Below are positions 7,076 through 15,729 of a stretch of DNA of 64,000 nucleotides, in pieces. Under the pieces are notes generated by a model. It was not told where the DNA came from and ran no database searches. It saw only the letters and a program-made list of their open reading frames with translations. The DNA is from Butyrivibrio sp. XPD2006. GTDB lineage: Bacteria > Bacillota > Clostridia > Lachnospirales > Lachnospiraceae. Within the stretch, counting starts at the first letter, position 1; each line of letters opens with the position of its first letter. The DNA lies in contig NZ_ATVT01000001.1 of NCBI RefSeq assembly GCF_000420865.1, forward strand, positions 1 to 64,000. Direction: 5' to 3'. A program made the position numbers and the translations under genes.

Positions 7076-7474
7076 ATGAGAAAACAAAAATATGAGATAA
7101 AGCGATATGTTTTAACAACTGTTACAGTGTTGATTGTTTCGACGCTGCTTTGCGCATGTGCACAAGGAGCGGCTTTTAATGGAAATATGACCCGAGATAA
7201 AGATCATTTTGATATGACCTTTGAAATTCTTAATACGTCTTATTCTCATGAACTGGAGATGAAAGAGGGGGAGGCTCTTGAAGTGACGGTTGATGTTGAA
7301 TCCGGGGATTTGTCTTTGCTTATCCAAAAGGATGATGATAAGCCAATCTATCAGGGAAATAGGATTGAGTCTGCGAAGTTTCAGGTTGGCATTGAGGCAG
7401 AAGGAACATATACACTTACAGTTATAGGAAAAAGGGCACGAGGTCATGTTATAGTAAATAGAGTTGGAGGTTGA
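7076..7474 (+). CDS. Small lipoprotein of unknown function
   Basis: A 132-residue lipoprotein with a basic N-terminus, a hydrophobic stretch and a lipobox-like LLCAC around residue 27. The mature part is a single small beta-rich domain (ELEMKEGEALEVTVDVESGD ... EGTYTLTVIGKRARGHV), as in Gram-positive cell-surface proteins. No Shine-Dalgarno sequence precedes the ATG, and the putative -10 of element copy 2 ends 9 bp before it, so the message may be nearly leaderless. The GNAT gene follows almost at once. Confidence 0.7.
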   Translation: MRKQKYEIKRYVLTTVTVLIVSTLLCACAQGAAFNGNMTRDKDHFDMTFEILNTSYSHELEMKEGEALEVTVDVESGDLSLLIQKDDDKPIYQGNRIESAKFQVGIEAEGTYTLTVIGKRARGHVIVNRVGG

Positions 7475-7478
7475 ACTG

Positions 7479-8357
7479 ATGAAGAATGAAATTAAGAATT
7501 TTCACATAGAAAAGAATTACAGAAACAATGATGCTCTTAGAGCATCATTCAACAGACTGGCTGAAAAGACTTTTGGGCTTAATTTCGAGAACTGGTACCA
7601 GAACGGATTTTGGCAGGACAACTACATCCCATATTCTGTGGTGATAGATGGAGAGGTTGTATCAAATGTTTCAGTAAACGCCTGTAATATGAATTATAAG
7701 GGTAAAATTGTAAAGCTGATACAGCTTGGAACAATCATGACGGACAATGACCACAGAGGAAAAGGGTATGCCGGAGCTTTGATGGAAGAGGTTATAAAAG
7801 ACTATGACGGAAAAGTTGATGGAATTTACCTTTTCGCCAATGATTCTGTACTTGAGTTTTATCCGAAATTTGGATTTAAAGAAGCAAAAGAATATCAGTA
7901 TTCAAAAGAAGTGACCATATCCGGTAAATGCAAAGCCCAAAATATTCCGCTGACGGATAAGACTGATTTTGACAGGGTGGCTAAGATACTCGATACAAAT
8001 AATCAGAACGCACAGTTGTATATGGTAGGAAATCCCGGACTATATATGTTCTATCTGTCACAGTTTATGACGGAAAACCTGTTCTACATTGAGGAGTGTA
8101 GTAGTTATGCTGTAGCTGAAGTGGAGGATGATACACTTATCCTACATGCCATCGTTGGGGATGGGGCAGTAGATGAGGTGATCAGGGCATTTGGATCTCA
8201 GGTAAAGAAAGTTGTCCTTTGCTTTACTCCGAAGGACACCGGTGGTTTTGAAAAAACTGAGCTTCATGAGGAAGACACCACCTTCTTCGTACGAGGAAAG
8301 TTCTTTGAAGATAATCGTGACGAAGAATACATGATGCAAGCAATAACGCATGCATGA
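7479..8357 (+). CDS. GNAT family N-acetyltransferase (two-domain)
   Basis: A 292-residue GNAT protein. The acetyl-CoA-binding motif A is LGTIMTDNDHRGKGYAGALM (about residues 85-105), followed by DGIYLFANDSVLEFYPKFGF (motif B). The C-terminal 150 residues are a second, degenerate lobe as in Eis-like acetyltransferases. The substrate is unknown; modification of an antibiotic or a peptide is possible. The ATG at 7479 follows GGAGG. It overlaps the end of the lipoprotein unit by its ribosome binding site only. Confidence 0.8.
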   Translation: MKNEIKNFHIEKNYRNNDALRASFNRLAEKTFGLNFENWYQNGFWQDNYIPYSVVIDGEVVSNVSVNACNMNYKGKIVKLIQLGTIMTDNDHRGKGYAGALMEEVIKDYDGKVDGIYLFANDSVLEFYPKFGFKEAKEYQYSKEVTISGKCKAQNIPLTDKTDFDRVAKILDTNNQNAQLYMVGNPGLYMFYLSQFMTENLFYIEECSSYAVAEVEDDTLILHAIVGDGAVDEVIRAFGSQVKKVVLCFTPKDTGGFEKTELHEEDTTFFVRGKFFEDNRDEEYMMQAITHA

Positions 8358-8371
8358 TTCGCGCAAAAAAG

Positions 8372-8431
8372 TAAGTGTAAAACAGACCTTTATCAGTGTA
8401 ATTGATAAGGTCTGTTTTTCTATGTGATAGT
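8372..8431 (+). promoter_or_regulatory. Copy 3 of the 21-bp direct-repeat (LytTR-like) element
   Basis: TAAGTGTAA (8372-8380) and TCAGTGTAA (8393-8401) are 21 bp apart, and GATAGT (8426-8431) is 31 bp after the second AGTG. A start about 7 bp beyond that hexamer would give a short leader carrying TGGAGGA before the esterase ATG. This is the cleanest promoter reading among the copies. Confidence 0.6.
8379..8419 (+). terminator. Intrinsic terminator nested in element copy 3
   Basis: AAAACAGACCTT pairs with AAGGTCTGTTTT, with a T-run. The loop-proximal TATCA/TTGATA can extend the stem across the second repeat. Confidence 0.85.
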
Positions 8432-8457
8432 GTGTCTTTGAAATGGAGGATATAGAG

Positions 8458-9774
8458 ATGGAAAAGAAAAATAAGAAACCGATCAGATTGATCATTGTTA
8501 CTGTCATATTACTGTTGATGGTTACCTGTAGCTTGGTCTATGCCTACTTTGGTGGTTTTAGTACAGGAAAAAGCGCGGATATAGGTGAATTTGCAAAGTA
8601 TGCAGAAACAATCACAGGGGATGAACTTCCCGAAATAGATGTTCCCGAAAGCACACGTATTGTTGCGCTTGGCGAAGCAACCCATGGTAACAGGGAGTTT
8701 CAGGAACTAAAGAAACTTGTATTCCAGGATATGGTAGAAAACAAAGGAATAAGAGCATTTGTTCTGGAAGCAGACACCGGTGGCTGTGAAGCCATAAACC
8801 GTTACATCCACGGAGGGGAGGGAACTTTGGAAGAAGCAACCGAAACTCTTGGATTTCAGATTTACAGAACAGATGAGATGGCAAATCTCATATCCTGGAT
8901 GAGATCTTACAATGAGACGGCTGTAGAAGGACAGGATATACGATTCTATGGATTCGACATGCAGGATAAAGAATATGAGTTTAAATATGTCATTGAAGCG
9001 CTGACAGAATTCGGAATCAGTACCACTGGGCTTGATCAGCTAATGGATGGCGTAGATTATTCAGATGAGTTTAGCAGGGAAGACAGAGAAAAAATACTCT
9101 CAGAGGTACGAGATATTTTATTAGAAAATCACGATCAGGCAGCAGCTCATTATGCAGATGTGCTGATACAAAACAGCAAGCTCTTTGACGAATATGAAAA
9201 TAATCCCAATGGCTCATTTGGCCTTCGTGATACCTTTATGGCAGAGAATGTTATGTGGATTCTGGCGCAGGAAGAACAGCTTGGTAATAAGATGATCTTC
9301 ATATGTGGACATAACGGTCATATGGAACAATTTGGAACGTACCGTGGCGGAAATGATAAGGTTATGGGAAACATTCTAGCGGATAAGGTTGGTAGTGACG
9401 CGTACTTTAGTATAGGAACAGATTATTATAAAACAACCTGCAATTTGCCCAAAAATGAGAAGCAGCGAACAACCTTCACTGCTTATTCGCATGATCCCTT
9501 GGCAAAGGCGGCATATAAGAGTGGCAACGACATATGTATGCTTGATTTTTCAAAAGTTCCGGATGATTCAAGTATAGCAGCACAAATAAACGGTTATATT
9601 TTCATGGGAAGTCTGGGAGATCAGTCCATAGGAGGAATTAACCGAATTGTTATGAGAGCAATTCCATATACTTACAGAGAATGGAAAAATCCTCATGAAG
9701 CTTATGACGCCATGATATTTGTTTCCAAGGCGCATCCTACTAAGACAAGACCCAGAACAGGAGATACACTATGA
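8458..9774 (+). CDS. Erythromycin esterase family protein, membrane-anchored
   Basis: A 438-residue protein with an N-terminal membrane anchor (residues 11-35) and an erythromycin-esterase domain. Family motifs are IVALGEATHGNREF (glutamate and histidine of the active site), FVLEADTGGCEAINRYI, and MIFICGHNGHMEQFG. The catalytic domain would lie outside the cell. Members act on macrolide lactones or on other esters; the substrate here is unknown. The ATG at 8458 follows TGGAGGA. It overlaps the DUF998 gene by 4 bp. Confidence 0.8.
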   Translation: MEKKNKKPIRLIIVTVILLLMVTCSLVYAYFGGFSTGKSADIGEFAKYAETITGDELPEIDVPESTRIVALGEATHGNREFQELKKLVFQDMVENKGIRAFVLEADTGGCEAINRYIHGGEGTLEEATETLGFQIYRTDEMANLISWMRSYNETAVEGQDIRFYGFDMQDKEYEFKYVIEALTEFGISTTGLDQLMDGVDYSDEFSREDREKILSEVRDILLENHDQAAAHYADVLIQNSKLFDEYENNPNGSFGLRDTFMAENVMWILAQEEQLGNKMIFICGHNGHMEQFGTYRGGNDKVMGNILADKVGSDAYFSIGTDYYKTTCNLPKNEKQRTTFTAYSHDPLAKAAYKSGNDICMLDFSKVPDDSSIAAQINGYIFMGSLGDQSIGGINRIVMRAIPYTYREWKNPHEAYDAMIFVSKAHPTKTRPRTGDTL

Positions 9775-10394
9775 AATTAACAAAACTTGGTATATGTGGA
9801 ATAATCAGCCTGCTTTCATATACCGCGATGGTTGTGTTTTCGCCTCTTGCTTATCCGGGATATGACTGGCTTAGCATGGCGGTAAGTGATCTAAGTGCTG
9901 TCGGAGCTCCATCTGCGGAGCTTGCCGGGCAGCTGAATGCCTTGTATGGACCATGCGGATTGGTTTCTATCATGGCCGTCTGCGTGGCATCCCGGAATCT
10001 TAAGACTAAGCTCTTGAGATTTGGAATATATTTCTTTGCTGCTATGGAATGGATTTCGGATGTTGGTTATAAGCTTTTTCCATGGGTGGCAGATGCTGAC
10101 AGTAGTCACCCTCAGAATGTGATGCACCTTATAGTAACTGCTCTTGTGGTGATATTTTCTCTGGCAGCGCTGATACTATCAATAATCGGAGCAAAGAAAG
10201 AGGGGATGAAATCTCTTTTTATCTGGTCATGCGTATGTCTTGCAGCAATGCTTCTAGGACCTATCGGAACAGGAATTATGCCAAAAGCAGTATTCGGGTT
10301 ATTTGAGAGATTCAGCACCTTTTCGGCAGTAACATTTAACGCAGTGTTGGGAACATTCTTGTTGCTTGGAAAATTCGGTAAGAGATTTGACTGA
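9771..10394 (+). CDS. DUF998 family membrane protein
   Basis: A 207-residue integral membrane protein with about six hydrophobic segments. The family pattern YDWLSMAVSDLSAVGAPSA lies between the first and second segment. DUF998 proteins have no established function. Its start overlaps the stop of the esterase gene (ATGA), so the two are coupled and may act together at the membrane. Confidence 0.8.
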   Translation: MKLTKLGICGIISLLSYTAMVVFSPLAYPGYDWLSMAVSDLSAVGAPSAELAGQLNALYGPCGLVSIMAVCVASRNLKTKLLRFGIYFFAAMEWISDVGYKLFPWVADADSSHPQNVMHLIVTALVVIFSLAALILSIIGAKKEGMKSLFIWSCVCLAAMLLGPIGTGIMPKAVFGLFERFSTFSAVTFNAVLGTFLLLGKFGKRFD

Positions 10395-10413
10395 TCTGCT
10401 AAATAAAATAAAG

Positions 10414-10473
10414 TAAGTGTAAAACAGACCTTTATCAGTGTAACTGATAGGGGCTGTTTTTGGTTGTGATAGA
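10414..10473 (+). promoter_or_regulatory. Copy 4 of the 21-bp direct-repeat (LytTR-like) element
   Basis: TAAGTGTAA (10414-10422) and TCAGTGTAA (10435-10443) are 21 bp apart, with GATAGA at 10468-10473. The next gene, a 52-codon frame, starts 63 bp later. Confidence 0.55.
10421..10461 (+). terminator. Intrinsic terminator nested in element copy 4
   Basis: AAAACAG pairs with CTGTTTT, CC pairs with GG, and TATCAG pairs with CTGATA across the second repeat. A T5 run follows. Confidence 0.8.
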
Positions 10474-10536
10474 TTAGGGTGTGAAAGGGGATGGCATCAA
10501 GTAAAGCTTTGGTATGGTTATTGAAAGGAGTCAAAA

Positions 10537-10695
10537 ATGAAAAGAAAACATGAAATTATATGTAATAGCGAAAGAGAAATGGACAGACGGGCAGATTCCT
10601 TGATAGAACAGGGATACATAGTTGAGAGATATTCTGGTGTGCTGCCTGTTCATCCGGTTTGTATCCCCACATATAAAGTAATATATTGGGTGTAA
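10537..10695 (+). CDS. Small protein of unknown function (52 residues)
   Basis: A short frame with a strong AAAGGAG seven bases before the ATG. It encodes a charged N-terminal helix (SEREMDRRADSLIEQGY) followed by a strand-rich end with one internal cysteine (PVCIPTYKVIYWV). It is not a membrane protein. It is the first gene after element copy 4, and the DUF3795 gene follows after 37 bp. I do not recognise the family; the ribosome binding site and position argue that it is real. Confidence 0.6.
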   Translation: MKRKHEIICNSEREMDRRADSLIEQGYIVERYSGVLPVHPVCIPTYKVIYWV

Positions 10696-10732
10696 ATTTG
10701 TGTAAAACATATTTAGGAAAAGGAGATTGGCC

Positions 10733-11068
10733 ATGACGGATTATATCGCATTCTGCGGACTTGATTGTGAACAGTGTGAAGCTCGTATAGCAACAGTTAA
10801 TGATGACAACGAGCTTAGAGAAAAGGTTGCTAAAGAATGGTCTGAGCTGAATGGAGTAGAGATAACCCCCGATATGATAAATTGCGTAGGCTGCAGACTT
10901 ACAGGAGTGAAGACGCCTTTTTGCCAGTCTTTGTGTCAGATCAGGCAATGCGCATTGGGCAGGAAGGTTGTTACTTGCGGAGACTGCAATGAAATGACAG
11001 CATGTTCAAAACTTTCTGACATAATCAGTAACAATCCTGATGCCAAACGCAGACTTGAGGGTAAATAA
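10733..11068 (+). CDS. DUF3795 cysteine-rich protein
   Basis: A 111-residue protein with the DUF3795 pattern. It starts YIAFCGLDCEQCEARIAT, and later has CVGCRLTG, CQSLCQIRQCALGR and CGDCNEMTACSKL. The many paired cysteines suggest zinc or iron-sulphur binding. No function is established for the family. The ATG at 10733 follows AAAAGGAGATT; an upstream TTG in frame is less likely. Confidence 0.85.
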   Translation: MTDYIAFCGLDCEQCEARIATVNDDNELREKVAKEWSELNGVEITPDMINCVGCRLTGVKTPFCQSLCQIRQCALGRKVVTCGDCNEMTACSKLSDIISNNPDAKRRLEGK

Positions 11069-11130
11069 AGCTCAGGACTTTGATATAATGTGTTGTAGTT
11101 AAAGATAATCATGCTATGACAGGGGGATTT

Positions 11131-11880
11131 ATGGAAAACAAGGACTATATTGAGAATTCTGAATTACGTATAGCTATATGTGATGATGACAAGTCTGACC
11201 GGGAAAAGGTAAATGTTCTTCTTCAGGACTATTTGAAGAAAAACTCTATAAAAGCCCAGGTCAGGATATTTGATCACCCGGATACACTTATAGAAGAGTG
11301 CGAGCATTATAGACCCCATATTTACATTCTGGATATTGTTATGCCAATGGTTACAGGAATACAGGCTGCCAGAGAACTCAGATGGAATCAGCCGGATGCC
11401 CAGATTATTTTTGCAACTTCTGAGAGCTCATATGCGCTGGAGTCTTTTGATGTAAATCCTATAAATTATATTTTGAAGCCCATTGAAAAAGAAAAGTTCT
11501 TTTCAACTCTTGATCTGGCTATTTCTCGCGTGGATATTGGGAGTGATAAAAGCGTTTGCATAAAGGTCAAAGGTGGTCTGCAGACATTGCATCTTAGTGA
11601 CATTCTTTATATAGAATATCGCAATCATGTGGTTTCATATCACATGGATAATGGCGAAATCATATCAACACCAACCTTAAGGATAGGATTTGCAGAATAT
11701 CTTTCAGAGAATCATTCCGGCAAAGATTTTGTAAGATGCCATGAATCAATAGCTGTGAACATAGCAGCAATTGATAAATTGACTAAGATAGATATTACGC
11801 TTCGAGGTGGGGAGCAAATACCTGTTACAAAGAGCAGATATTCTGAAGTTATGGATAGTTATATGGACTATAGGTTCTAA
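11131..11880 (+). CDS. LytTR-type response regulator
   Basis: A 249-residue response regulator. The receiver domain (about residues 8-125) has the acidic pocket ICDDDKSDRE, the phospho-acceptor aspartate in ILDIVMPMVTG, and the conserved lysine in ILKPIEKEKF. Residues about 140-249 are a LytTR DNA-binding domain (LSDILYIEYRNHVVSYHM, FVRCHESIAVNIAAIDKL). Such domains bind pairs of 9-bp direct repeats about 21 bp apart, the pattern found ten times in this window. The ATG at 11131 follows AGGGGG. No kinase is adjacent. GHKL kinases, the usual partners, lie at 21636 and 41877. A TATAAT at 11084 may be its -10. Confidence 0.88.
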   Translation: MENKDYIENSELRIAICDDDKSDREKVNVLLQDYLKKNSIKAQVRIFDHPDTLIEECEHYRPHIYILDIVMPMVTGIQAARELRWNQPDAQIIFATSESSYALESFDVNPINYILKPIEKEKFFSTLDLAISRVDIGSDKSVCIKVKGGLQTLHLSDILYIEYRNHVVSYHMDNGEIISTPTLRIGFAEYLSENHSGKDFVRCHESIAVNIAAIDKLTKIDITLRGGEQIPVTKSRYSEVMDSYMDYRF

Positions 11881-11893
11881 GGAGTTGTAAATA

Positions 11894-12100
11894 ATGGATA
11901 AAAACACAAACAATTATGATATTCCCAAGAGAGATGGAAGTGTATGGCCGGAGGATATCTGTCCTGCATACACACCAAGAGAGGATGCAATTCCAAGCTT
12001 GAAAGGCTGCTGGTACTGTAAATATGCAGATTTTCATCTGAAGGAAGAAAGAGCTCTTGAGGTGGGAATCTGTAAATGGCCAAATAAAATAATTGATTAG
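11894..12100 (+). CDS. Small cysteine-containing protein of unknown function
   Basis: A 68-residue protein with three cysteines in its second half, CWYCKYADFHL and GICKWPN, plus DICPAYTPRED, which looks like a small metal-binding site. It is soluble. It lies 13 bp behind the LytTR regulator gene with AAGGAG before its ATG, so it is probably co-transcribed with it. I do not recognise the family. Confidence 0.65.
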   Translation: MDKNTNNYDIPKRDGSVWPEDICPAYTPREDAIPSLKGCWYCKYADFHLKEERALEVGICKWPNKIID

Positions 12101-12123
12101 TATGAATGATCCGGGAGGCTACT

Positions 12124-12675
12124 ATGAAAATAGAAACAGAGAGATTGATCCTCAGAGAATTCACAGTAGATGACTTTGATGCCTTATATGAAATATTATC
12201 CGATCCTGAGACTATGCAGCATTATCCGGCCCCGTTTGACAGAGAGAAAACTATGGGGTGGATAACCTGGAATCTTGATAATTATAAAACTTATGGGTTC
12301 GGATTATGGGCAGTCACACTTAAAAATACAGGGGAATTCATAGGCGATTGTGGCATTACTATCCAGAATATTGACGGAGAATTACTACCTGAAATAGGCT
12401 ATCACATTAACAAGAAATTCTGGAGACAGGGATTTGCAAAAGAAGCTGCTCGCGCATGCAGAGACTGGGCATTTGAGAATACAGATTATGATAAGATTTA
12501 CTCTTATATGAAGTATACCAATATCGGCTCCTACTCAACAGCTATGGCCAATGGCATGAAAAAAGTGAAAGAATACCCTGATCCCAAGAATGAAATATCT
12601 TACGCGTATGCAATTTCGCGTACGGAGTGGGAAAAAGAGAAAGGGCAGGAGAGGAGTCAGGATGATAAAGAGTAA
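12124..12675 (+). CDS. GNAT acetyltransferase (RimJ/RimL type)
   Basis: A 183-residue member of the Acetyltransf_3 group. It begins IETERLILREFTVDDFDALY, with GFGLWAVTLKNTGEFIGDCG in the middle and the acetyl-CoA loop RQGFAKEAARACRDWAFEN. The group acetylates protein N-termini, amino sugars or small amines; the substrate is open. The ATG at 12124 follows CGGGAGG. Its end overlaps the next gene by 14 bp. Confidence 0.85.
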   Translation: MKIETERLILREFTVDDFDALYEILSDPETMQHYPAPFDREKTMGWITWNLDNYKTYGFGLWAVTLKNTGEFIGDCGITIQNIDGELLPEIGYHINKKFWRQGFAKEAARACRDWAFENTDYDKIYSYMKYTNIGSYSTAMANGMKKVKEYPDPKNEISYAYAISRTEWEKEKGQERSQDDKE

Positions 12676-13636
12676 AACGAAATATGAAGCGACACTTGAA
12701 GAAATAAGGGAACTTTTCTCTTTTCATAAAATTGGGAATGTGAAAAGCATTGCACCACTTGGCAATGGAGAGTTCAATTCTGCATATAAGGTAATGCTTG
12801 ATGATGGAAAGAGCTTTGCCCTCAAGATAGCACCTCCGGAAGGCGCGACGGTTCTTTCATATGAGAAAAACATGATGGAATCAGAAGTGTTCTGGTATAG
12901 GATGATGCATGAGAACACAGATATTCTTTGCCCGGAAGTGTATGTATCTGATTTTTCAAAAGATATTGTGAAGAGTAATTGCTTTATCATGCAGATGATG
13001 GAAGGAGAACCCTTGTGGGCAGTAAACTTCTCGGATAATGAATATGAAAACGTTCAGAAGCAGAAAATAGAAATGCTTACCAAGATACACTGGATCAAAA
13101 ATGACAGGTTTGGCTACATACAATCCGGACTTCACGATACATGGTATGATGCGCTAAAGTCCATGGCGGGTAATCTTGTTAAGGATTGTAAGGCTCTTGG
13201 ATACGAGACCCCTGATGGGGAGAAGTTCATTTCATATATTGATAAACATACAGGGCTCCTTCAGAGTGTACCTTGCAGAATGGTGAATTTTGATCTGTGG
13301 GACAGTAATGTCCTTTATCATGATGGCAAGATCTGTTGGATTGATCCTGAGCGAGGCTTTTGGGGCGATCCGGTAGCTGATTTTATTACTCTGGGTGCAG
13401 GACAAAAAGCACCACTTTCAGCCAAACAGAAAGAGCTGGATATTTACAACGAGACTGCGACAGAAAGGATAGTTCTTTCTAAAGAGACTGAAGTTAGATA
13501 TGCATTAGCGGTTTGTTACCTGGCCCTTATTGAAGAAGTAGAAAAATATGTAAGATATGAGCCGGACGAGCCAAACTATATAAGAAATACCAATGATGCA
13601 AGAGAAATGTATGATATGGCTTTTGATATACTTTAA
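12662..13636 (+). CDS. APH-like aminoglycoside/choline phosphotransferase family protein
   Basis: A 324-residue protein kinase-like phosphotransferase. The N-lobe has LGNGEFNSAYKVMLDDG and the ATP-binding lysine in SFALKIAPPE. The catalytic loop is NFDLWDSNVL, keeping the aspartate and asparagine but with N for the usual histidine of HGDxxxxN. The metal-binding block is ICWIDPERGFWGDPVADF. It may phosphorylate a sugar, amine or antibiotic. The ATG at 12662 follows GAGAGGAG and overlaps the GNAT gene. A terminator follows. Confidence 0.8.
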   Translation: MIKSKTKYEATLEEIRELFSFHKIGNVKSIAPLGNGEFNSAYKVMLDDGKSFALKIAPPEGATVLSYEKNMMESEVFWYRMMHENTDILCPEVYVSDFSKDIVKSNCFIMQMMEGEPLWAVNFSDNEYENVQKQKIEMLTKIHWIKNDRFGYIQSGLHDTWYDALKSMAGNLVKDCKALGYETPDGEKFISYIDKHTGLLQSVPCRMVNFDLWDSNVLYHDGKICWIDPERGFWGDPVADFITLGAGQKAPLSAKQKELDIYNETATERIVLSKETEVRYALAVCYLALIEEVEKYVRYEPDEPNYIRNTNDAREMYDMAFDIL

Positions 13637-13668
13637 CTATGGATCGGGTATGAGTATGAGAGACGATG

Positions 13669-13700
13669 AACGCTGCAGGTTGTGACCTGCAGTGTTTTTT
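13669..13700 (+). terminator. Intrinsic terminator after the APH-like gene
   Basis: AACGCTGCAGGT pairs with ACCTGCAGTGTT around a four-base loop, followed by six T. It is independent of the direct-repeat element that starts 13 bp further on, which has no hairpin of its own. Confidence 0.9.
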
Positions 13701-13712
13701 GTTACTCAAAAA

Positions 13713-13772
13713 TCAGTGTAAAACTTATGCAAATCAGTGAAACAGACAGTTTAACGCTTCCGGACTGTTATG
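13713..13772 (+). promoter_or_regulatory. Copy 5 of the direct-repeat element, without a terminator hairpin
   Basis: TCAGTGTAA (13713-13721) and TCAGTGAAA (13734-13742) are 21 bp apart. TGTTATG stands at the conserved +30 position. The left-arm sequence has changed to CTTATGC and nothing pairs with it, so no terminator forms; termination is provided by the separate hairpin upstream. The isochorismatase-like gene starts 41 bp later. Confidence 0.5.
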
Positions 13773-13812
13773 CTGTAAACATAACAAAACTCGAGAATAA
13801 AGGAGATAAAAT

Positions 13813-14301
13813 ATGGAGAACAAGGCATTGGTTGTTATAGACCTTCAGAACGACATCACGAAGAACTACAAACTGATCATAGAGCGTGTAAATACAGCTA
13901 TTGACTGGGCATCAGAAAATGACATGCGCGTAATCTATATAAAACATTTTAATCTGTCTGAGAAAACAAGAACCTTTAAACCCGGCAGCAAGGGAGCTGA
14001 GCTGGTCCCGGAATTAAATGTAGTATCAGAGAATATTTTTGAAAAATCAAAAGCAAGTGCACTCACCTGTGAGACGTTTTCGAACTTTATTGAAAATAAT
14101 GAAATAAAAGAGTTCTATATCGCTGGAGCTGATGCAACGGGGTGTGTGAAATCTACAAGCTATAACCTTGCAAAATGCGGATACAAAGTGCATGTAATAT
14201 CTGATTGTGTGACAAGCTATGATCTGAGAAAGCTGCCTGAGATGTACGATTACTATGCTCAAAAGGGCTGTGATGTGTTGACATTTGCAGAATGCAGATA
14301 G
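13813..14301 (+). CDS. Isochorismatase-like cysteine hydrolase
   Basis: A 162-residue member of the isochorismatase superfamily. The triad is visible: aspartate in ALVVIDLQND, lysine in VIYIKHFN, and the nucleophilic cysteine in GADATGCVKSTSYNLAKCGY, followed by VHVISDCVTSY. Family members cleave amides or isochorismate; the substrate is not predictable. The ATG follows AAAGGAGAT. It leads the unit behind element copy 5. Confidence 0.85.
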   Translation: MENKALVVIDLQNDITKNYKLIIERVNTAIDWASENDMRVIYIKHFNLSEKTRTFKPGSKGAELVPELNVVSENIFEKSKASALTCETFSNFIENNEIKEFYIAGADATGCVKSTSYNLAKCGYKVHVISDCVTSYDLRKLPEMYDYYAQKGCDVLTFAECR

Positions 14302-14330
14302 AGTACTCGTAATGATGGGAGGAAAAAGAG

Positions 14331-15215
14331 ATGAAGATTGAAACGATAGGAATTGTCGTTACCTATATGGTAATGCTCATAATAAATTTTGCTTTGAGTA
14401 AACTGTTTGATTTTCTCCCCAATAAGGGAATAAACATTCCTTTTGCTATATATGGAACTGTAATGGAAATAGGAATCTTGCTGCCGGCAATCATTTACAC
14501 TAAGTTGAAGGGGGAAAGCCTTATTGATAGCTTTGGCTTTCGCAAGATCAGACCCAGAACAGTCTTTCTGACTGTGGGACTGACACTTTTAAGCTTGCCG
14601 CCATTTTGGTGTGCCAATGTCCTGTCGCAGATATTTGTTCCAAATACAGCGGTAGAATCTGCATCTGAAATGACGTCAGGATCACTGCTTGGTTCTTTCT
14701 TTGTTGTGGTAATAGCAGCATCAATCTGTGAGGAGATAGCTCTAAGGGGATTTTGTTTTAACAGATTAAAAAAAGTCACATATCTTTTGACGGCAACATG
14801 TATTTCAGCTCTCATGTTTGGGATAATTCATCTGAATATCAATCAGATGTGTTATGCAATCGTCCTCGGAATCATTTTTGCTTTGGCAAATCATGCAAGT
14901 GGCAGCATCTGGACATCCGTTATTATGCACAGTATCATCAACAGCTTGGGATTCATAATATTGCTGCTAGGAGAAATGGCAGCAAATTCGGCGGGACTGG
15001 ATCTTGCTGAGGCAACCGAAATGGAGAGGGTTCAGGATAATTCAATGCTTATTACAGGCCTTGTTTTACTGGCAATTTCAATTATTTTCCTGCCCCTTAT
15101 CAAAAGAGTTCTTAGAAAAATCGCAGTTAGTGAGAACAATCCGGAAGCTATGACAAATCTAGGGTTGTGCAAAGAAACCAATAAATTAGAATTTGATGGT
15201 GGTATAGCAAAATGA
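14331..15215 (+). CDS. CPBP family intramembrane protease
   Basis: A 294-residue membrane protein with about eight hydrophobic segments and the CPBP (Abi) motifs: ICEEIALRGF near residue 134 (the EExxxR pair) and FGIIHLN (catalytic histidine), then MHSIINSLG. Relatives process prenylated proteins or protect against bacteriocins. It starts behind GGAGG and overlaps the next GNAT gene by 4 bp. Confidence 0.85.
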   Translation: MKIETIGIVVTYMVMLIINFALSKLFDFLPNKGINIPFAIYGTVMEIGILLPAIIYTKLKGESLIDSFGFRKIRPRTVFLTVGLTLLSLPPFWCANVLSQIFVPNTAVESASEMTSGSLLGSFFVVVIAASICEEIALRGFCFNRLKKVTYLLTATCISALMFGIIHLNINQMCYAIVLGIIFALANHASGSIWTSVIMHSIINSLGFIILLLGEMAANSAGLDLAEATEMERVQDNSMLITGLVLLAISIIFLPLIKRVLRKIAVSENNPEAMTNLGLCKETNKLEFDGGIAK

Positions 15216-15679
15216 TTAGACTTATGGAGAACATTGACTTAGCACAATGTGGCATGATTTATGCAAAAGCTTTCCCCATGGAACATTGGGGAATAGATTG
15301 GACTGCAGAAAATGCAACAGAATATCTTCGCGATTTTTTTGAACAGAAAAGATTTGTTGGATATGTTTATGAAGAAAATGATGAAGTGCTAGGTTGTATA
15401 TTTGCGCTTTGTAAAATTTCCGGAAGCAAAGAAGAAATTTACATTAATGAGATGGCGGTACTTCCCGAACGACAAGGGCATGGAATAGGTAAACAACTAT
15501 TAAATGCGGTCAAAAATTACAGTAAAGAAAAAGGACTTGCAGGCATTGTTCTTTATACAAGCGAGTATGCACCAGCGGCTAAGTTTTACGAAAAGAACGG
15601 ATTTAAGTTATCAAATGGAACAGTATGTATGTATTGCGAATGCAATCACGATAGGGAAACTGATAATGATCTGCCGTGA
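15212..15679 (+). CDS. GNAT family N-acetyltransferase
   Basis: A 155-residue single-domain GNAT with motif A INEMAVLPERQGHGIGKQLL and motif B GIVLYTSEYAPAAKFYEKNG. The start overlaps the protease gene stop (ATGA). The substrate is unknown. Confidence 0.85.
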   Translation: MIRLMENIDLAQCGMIYAKAFPMEHWGIDWTAENATEYLRDFFEQKRFVGYVYEENDEVLGCIFALCKISGSKEEIYINEMAVLPERQGHGIGKQLLNAVKNYSKEKGLAGIVLYTSEYAPAAKFYEKNGFKLSNGTVCMYCECNHDRETDNDLP

Positions 15680-15729
15680 CCGATGTGGCTCCGGAAAGAT
15701 ATGGTTTGAAATACAAAAGGAGTGCAATC

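Noticed and set aside
10691..10712. TTGTGTAAAAC as a degenerate element before DUF3795
   Set aside because: The upstream partner is 22 bp off and weak, and there is no hairpin; probably chance in A/T-rich DNA.
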